Source: Saprospiraceae bacterium (lineage in GTDB: Bacteria; Bacteroidota; Bacteroidia; Chitinophagales; Saprospiraceae). Taken from it: DNA of 57,220 nucleotides. The first letter of the stretch is position 1; every line of letters begins with the position of its first letter. Made by a program: the position numbers and the translations under genes. The notes beneath the pieces were generated by a model. The model was given only the letters and a program-made list of their open reading frames with translations, did no database searches and was not told the DNA's origin. The DNA lies in the NCBI GenBank assembly GCA_022448955.1, contig JAKVCU010000056.1:57006-114225 (forward strand), given 5' to 3'. Below are positions 53,201-57,220 of the stretch, piece after piece.

Positions 53201-55169
53201 TGGTGCAAAAATATCTATTCGAAATATTTTTGACTTATCAGGCATTCAAGCCTCGGTTTCCGCAGATACGCTCTTCATCAATGATGATGATTGGGGTAAG
53301 GTACGTATTGATTTAGATGCAGCTCATTTAAAATCAGCGCTTTATGCCAATGCAAACATTACCAAAGGGAGCTCTCAAATATTAGTAGACGGGTTCTACA
53401 ATTTACCAGATAAACGAAGCCGTAAATCTAAAGATATTCCAGATAATCAAAAAGCTAATTATTTTTCTTTTAATACAGAGATTTACAATTTTCCTATTGA
53501 CTTCTCAAAATACTTCATAGGTTCTAATGTATCAAATATCTTAGGTCGTTGTGAAGCAGATGTACAGATTTCAGGTTTCCCCGAACAACCAAGTATTGCA
53601 GGTTTTCTGCGAGCTTATGATGGGGCCTTCACCATTGATTATCTAAATACAAGATATAGATTTGAAGAAAGTTTTGTCAATATCAGCAATCAATTATTTG
53701 ATGCCACAGGAACTTTATTATTGGATGTTGATAACAACCCTGCCGTATTATATGGAGGAATAACACATGAATACTTGAAAAAATTTGGCCTAAATGCTCG
53801 CTTAAAGACAGATAATTTCTTGGCTATGAATATTCCTAAAAGCAGGAATGAATTATACTATGGTAGAGCATATGGCGCAGGAAATATTCTTTTTACTGGT
53901 GATTTTGAGCGCACAGATATCTATGTAGATGCCACCGTTGGAGAGGCCACGGAATTATACATTCCTATACAAACAAATTCAGAAGATTCTAATATTGAAT
54001 TTATTGACTTTATAGATAAGTACAACATAAATTTCAAACAAAAGCCTGAAGTAGAAAACGATGACAACAATCGTATCAAGGGATTAAGTTTAGATATGAA
54101 TTTGAATGTTACGGAAAAAGCTAAGGTTGAAATTATATTTAATGAGCAGGCAGGTGATAAGATATCAGGAAAGGGTAGGGGAAATCTTCAAATCCTAATT
54201 CCAAGAGGTAATGCCATGCAGATGTTTGGAAATTATATTATTGAAGAAGGAGATTACTTGTTTACACTCTACAATATTGCTAGTAAAAAATTTACCGTAA
54301 AAAGAGGAGGCACGATTACTTGGACAGGTGATCCTTTTGGTGCCAATATTAATATAGAAGCGCAATATGGAGATATACGTACTTCTGTAGCTAATTTTAT
54401 CCCGGAATACCTAATTAGTTCAAGTAAAGAAGTAATCAATGAGGCCAGTCAAGCCACTAAAATAGATCTAAGCCTTAAACTTCAAGGAGAATTGCTCAAG
54501 CCAGTTATCAACTTCGACATTAAATTCCCAAATGTAAAAGGTCGATTGGGGACCTTCTTGGAGAGCAAAATGCGAACCTTAAAACAAGATCTAAATGGTC
54601 TCAATAGACAAGTATTCGGATTAATTGTGGTGGGGCAGTTCTTGCCATCAGATTTTGCTTTTGCAGGAACAGATGTAATTTATAATACTTTAAGCGAATT
54701 TTTCTCTAATCAGCTTTCCGTTCTCGTTACAGAATTGTTCTCAGAAGTAATTGATGAAAGTAATGCATTGAGCGGTATTGACTTCGATATTGCCTATTAT
54801 CAGCAGCAAAACTTAAGTTTACAAGGATCTGATAATATCTCTGCGGGAGACGAAATTCAAATTGGACAGCGTTTAAATTTCTATGATGATAAATTAGTCG
54901 TTTACCTTGGAGGTAATATTGAAATGGGAAACCCTGTAGGAGCAACAACAGGAGACGGTACTTTCATTGGAAATGACTTGGTGGTGGAGTACACTCTAAA
55001 TGAGGATAGAAGTCTGAAGCTTCGTTTTTATCAAAAGTTACAACCAGATGTTGGTGGTGGTAGAAAACTACAAGTGGGTACAGGTCTAAGTTTCCGAAGA
55101 GAATTTGATACCTTCGATGAGTTTTGGGAAAACCTAAAAAAAGATAGAACTAAAGCTAAAGGCCGCTAG
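50268..55169 (+). CDS. tamB: TamB-like translocation and assembly module protein (DUF490)
   Basis: The 1633-residue protein has an N-terminal membrane anchor (about 26-46), then a very long beta-rich region of repeating strands (for example IEIDRFFLLFIDKLELENFYIE, LNLNGRFAVMDSTFMQVKF) as in the beta-taco groove of AsmA/TamB proteins. The C-terminal DUF490/TamB domain at about 1230-1633 includes GNYIIEEGDYLFTLYNIASKKFTVKRGGTITWTGDP, INIEAQYGDIRTS, and a barrel-like end (KLQVGTGLSFRREFDTF). TamB proteins link inner and outer membranes and carry phospholipid or help assemble outer-membrane proteins. No TamA is next to it; Bacteroidota commonly have tamB apart from tamA. Confidence 0.93.
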   Translation: MSEKSNHKNTKSENKSLLALVWKRLGQIFLGCLLFFTLIYVIFQIPAVQNWAAQKITKSLSETLQTKVEIDRFFLLFIDKLELENFYIEDAALQDTLLFSRVLMIDINSNPITLLRKGIIIQDVRIRNAQFNIRKAEAAEKNNLQLMLDKLFEKDNPQKEDKASKPFQLGVEHIYLEDVLFEKDDRVRGQRLKLYVGRGEFEVNELSIPENKVHISTFYISNPVIEIDEFPEVLPPGWTEEETSEREDSSSFHIYVDQFSMENGRFDFNNYRRSPIRVIPLDQIDYDHMEVREIDLLLENFDFDVLQHDYKGQIRNFAFRENSGFKVNSMKAEEASVNAQQMVLNNFKLITPFSTLGDTLIFNYNTYHDYKTFVNNVRMKAYINQSSVAIKDIITFAPALEDNTFFRSNKEQVLDLQGYVSGSVNNLRGRKIDIRLADQAVIKGRFDTDSLAVRDKELIQLKLDQLNTSIYTLRQLIPGFDLPENFNTLGNLNFKGRFTGFFADFVSEGSVITDIGSANMNMHMNLNSGRDEASYNGNLSLQNFDLGAWSGNKDLGVINATTSVNNGIGLSIDKVKADLSADIANFTFKDYTYENAKVTGVFEQNLFDGTMEFKDDNVDFKFRGEVNFQDSVPKFDFYASINRFALKQVNLSQKDMVLSGEVALQLQNQKNLGVIGEGSIADLLVTYNQKEQYQLKELFAYLDYGPTKVMHFTLRSDLIDADLVGQFDILEIPTALLGQIKESFPGITYHLGLRDSFPVQHKHAYRYDIRLKDSKGFHNLLDEKLGLLKDIELDGYFDHDQDSLRLRLNVPNLGYGEVSLRDIALNLNLLAKEADLGAIIGETIQNGKELFPRVTIFSFMNGDTVDFGLNYAATSLSLLDDLNLNGRFAVMDSTFMQVKFDQSNLAILQKPWTIDQDNSILFSKDSIFVEDFRLRHMSETVSLKSLNGKSINLELDSFSFHIIDELWDYEPFDFEGLFGAKISIRNIFDLSGIQASVSADTLFINDDDWGKVRIDLDAAHLKSALYANANITKGSSQILVDGFYNLPDKRSRKSKDIPDNQKANYFSFNTEIYNFPIDFSKYFIGSNVSNILGRCEADVQISGFPEQPSIAGFLRAYDGAFTIDYLNTRYRFEESFVNISNQLFDATGTLLLDVDNNPAVLYGGITHEYLKKFGLNARLKTDNFLAMNIPKSRNELYYGRAYGAGNILFTGDFERTDIYVDATVGEATELYIPIQTNSEDSNIEFIDFIDKYNINFKQKPEVENDDNNRIKGLSLDMNLNVTEKAKVEIIFNEQAGDKISGKGRGNLQILIPRGNAMQMFGNYIIEEGDYLFTLYNIASKKFTVKRGGTITWTGDPFGANINIEAQYGDIRTSVANFIPEYLISSSKEVINEASQATKIDLSLKLQGELLKPVINFDIKFPNVKGRLGTFLESKMRTLKQDLNGLNRQVFGLIVVGQFLPSDFAFAGTDVIYNTLSEFFSNQLSVLVTELFSEVIDESNALSGIDFDIAYYQQQNLSLQGSDNISAGDEIQIGQRLNFYDDKLVVYLGGNIEMGNPVGATTGDGTFIGNDLVVEYTLNEDRSLKLRFYQKLQPDVGGGRKLQVGTGLSFRREFDTFDEFWENLKKDRTKAKGR

Positions 55170-55187
55170 TTTATGTCTACAAACGTA

Positions 55188-55454
55188 TTATCTAGCCGCG
55201 CCTGGAATTTGTGCATTATCCTCTTTGGCTTTTTCACCTTTTTGTAGGATATGTCTTTGATGCTGTATGCTCTTATCCACATTCTTTACAAATTTATCTT
55301 TCATTCTATTAAAGGTCTTTTCTTCTCCCTTTTTGGGTTCAAACAACATAAAAAGGCTCATTACCATACCGAATAATAGCGGTTGATCTTGCGTGTAAGA
55401 AGTCAAGCGATCAAGAGATGCTTGTTCTAACTCATCCTCTGGATTTGGTTTCAT
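55188..55454 (-). CDS. Small hypothetical protein
   Basis: An 88-residue frame with an ATG start, 5 bases after the upstream nuclease-like gene's stop on the same strand. It contains an acidic N-terminus (KPNPEDELEQ), a hydrophobic or amphipathic middle (PLLFGMVMSLFMLFEP) and a basic, helical C-terminus (FNRMKDKFVKNVDKSIQHQRHILQKGEKAKEDN). No family is recognised. The tight spacing to the EEP gene upstream and the convergent tamB end argue that it is real and in an operon with the EEP gene. Confidence 0.62.
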   Translation of the reverse strand: MKPNPEDELEQASLDRLTSYTQDQPLLFGMVMSLFMLFEPKKGEEKTFNRMKDKFVKNVDKSIQHQRHILQKGEKAKEDNAQIPGAAR

Positions 55455-55459
55455 GCATT

Positions 55460-56470
55460 CTATTTTTTGTCTACTACTAATTCTAAATAAACTGGCAGAT
55501 GATCACTATATCCCCCATAATAATTACTCCCACCATAAGTCCGATTTGGTTTTAATCCGTATCTAGGGTCTTTGTACATCATCCATTCCTTTTGGAAAAT
55601 AGTTGGCTTTTGAATATAAACCCCATCCGAGCGATCATAAAGAGCAGAGGAAACAATAATATGATCTAACATGTTCCAATTACCACGGTAGTTGTAAGAG
55701 CCCTTCTTTTCTTTATTTAAGTTGCCAAAAGTGTCATATAAAAAACCAGGAATGGGTAGTTCTACTTCCTCTAAAACACCCAATATAGTGCGAATACTAT
55801 TGTTATCAGGTTCATCATTAAAATCCCCTAAAATCAGGATGTTAGCATCCATGTTTTTACCTAGTACTTGATTTACGTCTTTTCTTAGTTGCGCAGCTAC
55901 GTACAATCGCTTAGGCTCACTCTTTTTTAGGCCGCCGCTTCTACTTGGCCAGTGATTGATATAAACATGAACAAGCTCACCACCATTGAGAATTCCTTCT
56001 ACATGAAGGATATCTCTAGTCGTGTAAGGTTGCGGAACGACTACTTCTGGGAATTGGATGGGAATAACGCTGGATTGGACAAGTTCAAATGATCCTTTTT
56101 CATAAAGCAGTGCAACATCTATGCCACGGTAATCTTTGGATTCATAATGTACAAAATCGTATTTTCTTAATGCTTTTCTGGCACAAAGATCACTTAATAC
56201 TTTTGCATTCTCAACTTCTTGTAAACCAACCAAGACTGGTAGTTCCATGGCCACTAAAATCTGTTCAATACGCTCCAGTTTAGTTTGGTATTTTTCTTCA
56301 TTCCATTCCTTTTTGCTTGTGACCAAATAGTCATTATCATTATGATTGGGGTCATCTTCTAAGTCGAAAAGATTTTCCACATTATAGGATGCAACTCTAA
56401 AGACATTTTGGCTGTTCATCGAGAGGGAAAGTAGACAAAAAGCAAAAATGGATAACAATTGGAGGTTCAT
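55460..56470 (-). CDS. Secreted endonuclease/exonuclease/phosphatase (EEP) family protein
   Basis: The 336-residue protein has a signal peptide (ending MNSQ at about 21) and the EEP catalytic set: ASYNVENLFDLEDDPNHND, VGLQEVENAKVLSDLC, HVYINHWPSRSGG, ILGDFNDEPDNNSI and SDHLPVYLELV. The combination of two metal-binding Glu/Asp blocks and the terminal SDHLP is typical of the extracellular nuclease/'Endonuclease/Exonuclease/phosphatase' members of Bacteroidota. It could cleave extracellular DNA, RNA or lipid phosphates. The small gene downstream is 5 bases away. Confidence 0.92.
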   Translation of the reverse strand: MNLQLLSIFAFCLLSLSMNSQNVFRVASYNVENLFDLEDDPNHNDNDYLVTSKKEWNEEKYQTKLERIEQILVAMELPVLVGLQEVENAKVLSDLCARKALRKYDFVHYESKDYRGIDVALLYEKGSFELVQSSVIPIQFPEVVVPQPYTTRDILHVEGILNGGELVHVYINHWPSRSGGLKKSEPKRLYVAAQLRKDVNQVLGKNMDANILILGDFNDEPDNNSIRTILGVLEEVELPIPGFLYDTFGNLNKEKKGSYNYRGNWNMLDHIIVSSALYDRSDGVYIQKPTIFQKEWMMYKDPRYGLKPNRTYGGSNYYGGYSDHLPVYLELVVDKK

Positions 56471-56498
56471 TCGTTCAAATTTATAAATTCAACTAAAC

Positions 56499-57161
56499 AT
56501 GCTTACAACCGCATCTTTTGATTACCTCAAAGATTTATCAAAAAACAACAATCGAGAATGGTTCCATGCTAACAAAAAGGTATATGAAAAAGATTTAAAA
56601 AAGCCTTTCCAAAATTTAGTTCAGGAACTCATCTATATTTTTCAGCGGCACGATCCAGCCATTCAAATACATGTAAAGGATGCTATTTTTCGAATTTATA
56701 GAGACATTCGTTTTTCAAAAGATAAAACACCTTACAAAACACACGTTTCTGCTGTTATTTCGCCGAAAGGTCGTAAAGGTAAAGAATATCCCGGTTTTTA
56801 TATCCATTTTGAGGCTGGTCGTTTGTTGATGGGAGGAGGAGCTTACTTTTTAGAGAAGAGCTCCTTACAAAAAGTACGAAAGGCTATAACACAAGAGCCT
56901 CAAACTTTAGAAAAAATAGTAAGAGACTCCACTTTCGTGGAATATTACGAAGCTCTACAAGGAGAAAAGAATAAACGATTGCCCAAAGAGTTTAAATCTA
57001 TCCATGAAGAACAGCCATTGATCGCCAATAAACAATTTTATGCCATGGCAGAACTTGATCCTAAAAATGTGCTGAAAGATGGTTTCCTAGCTTTCGCAGA
57101 ACAACATTATTTGGCTTTAAAGCCGTTGAATGACTTTTTGATTAAAGCTATCTATAGTTAA
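56499..57161 (+). CDS. DUF2461 domain protein
   Basis: A 220-residue protein that matches the DUF2461/TIGR02453 family: YLKDLSKNNNREWFHANKKVYEKDLKKPF at the start, DAIFRIYRDIRFSKDKTPYKTHVSAVISPKGRKGKEYPGFYIHFE in the middle, then GRLLMGGGAYFL and a C-terminal segment with KRLPKEFKSIHEEQPLIANKQFYAMAEL. The family is widespread and its function is not established. Its stop codon touches the stop codon of a possible convergent gene at 57162. Confidence 0.92.
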   Translation: MLTTASFDYLKDLSKNNNREWFHANKKVYEKDLKKPFQNLVQELIYIFQRHDPAIQIHVKDAIFRIYRDIRFSKDKTPYKTHVSAVISPKGRKGKEYPGFYIHFEAGRLLMGGGAYFLEKSSLQKVRKAITQEPQTLEKIVRDSTFVEYYEALQGEKNKRLPKEFKSIHEEQPLIANKQFYAMAELDPKNVLKDGFLAFAEQHYLALKPLNDFLIKAIYS

Positions 57162-57220
57162 TCAATGGTGTAATTCATTATGCTCTAACTCGGCTGTATA
57201 CTTTCGTAAAATAGCCTTTC
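57162..57220 (-). CDS. Possible C-terminal end of a further gene (partial)
   Basis: On the minus strand an open frame enters from the window edge and ends with TGA at 57162-57164, directly against the DUF2461 stop. The 18 visible residues are KAILRKYTAELEHNELHH. The length is too short to be sure; the pattern of abutting convergent stops seen elsewhere in this window makes it plausible. Confidence 0.35.
   Translation of the reverse strand, partial: KAILRKYTAELEHNELHH

Overview
The window reads as ordinary chromosome of a Bacteroidota bacterium, most likely from the Saprospiria. Three things point there. Many genes are preceded by the Bacteroidota -7 promoter motif TAnnTTTG rather than a sigma70 -10 box or a clear Shine-Dalgarno. 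The gene set includes BshC (bacillithiol), a long NusB, a DoxX/MauE-like membrane protein next to a DUF1599 protein, an OmpA protein with thrombospondin type 3 repeats, a large TamB and NhaD. Base composition is AT-rich throughout. I see no insertion sequence, phage gene, CRISPR array, tRNA or rRNA. Species-level placement is inference.

Layout. 0-7 kb: start of a biotin carboxylase gene (minus), bshC, glpK, then a minus-strand ECF sigma factor / membrane anti-sigma / DUF4097-like operon and an outer-membrane barrel protein. 7-13 kb (plus): the ribosome-assembly GTPase YihA/EngB, a large PlsB/PlsC-like acyltransferase, a BacNav-like ion channel, a DEDDh exonuclease, an M28 peptidase with a C-terminal Fn3-like domain, and an isochorismatase-fold/cupin pair. 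13-26.5 kb (minus): smc, an alpha/beta hydrolase with a TrmH-like methyltransferase, a periplasmic-binding lipoprotein with guaA, OmpA-TSP3, nusB, and DoxX-like with DUF1599. 26.7-37 kb: yigZ-like and glsA, a YggS-type PLP protein, a deoxynucleoside kinase, gatC, a LolD/MacB-type ATPase with a corrinoid adenosyltransferase, a 3-hydroxyacyl-CoA dehydrogenase, a papain-fold protein lacking its catalytic cysteine, a quinone-oxidoreductase-like protein and a metallophosphoesterase. 37-42 kb: gamma-glutamyltransferase, a gene-poor stretch that appears to encode a structured RNA, a lipocalin-like lipoprotein and nhaD. 42-57 kb: dusB, a CCA-adding-type enzyme, a LuxR response regulator, a DUF4230-like protein, folP, a YheT-like hydrolase, tamB, an EEP-family nuclease/phosphatase and a DUF2461 protein.

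Most genes are housekeeping: translation and RNA maturation (yihA, gatC, dusB, cca, trmH, nusB), cofactors and thiols (folP, bshC, ggt, corrinoid adenosyltransferase), nucleotides (guaA, dNK) and envelope biogenesis (tamB, OmpA, acyltransferase). I found no obvious new multi-gene defence or biosynthetic system. The most unusual signals are: (a) a run of nested hairpins ending in an intrinsic terminator at 39202-39514 with no protein gene; (b) a short promoter-to-terminator unit at about 29500-29579; (c) three enzyme-fold proteins with a key catalytic or metal-binding residue replaced (papain fold Cys to Gly, isochorismatase fold Cys to Asp, M28 His to Asp); (d) an anti-sigma candidate with two copies of a 30-residue cytoplasmic repeat; (e) a cluster of DnaA-box-like sites just upstream of the smc promoter. 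All function calls come from reading motifs by eye; no database search was run.
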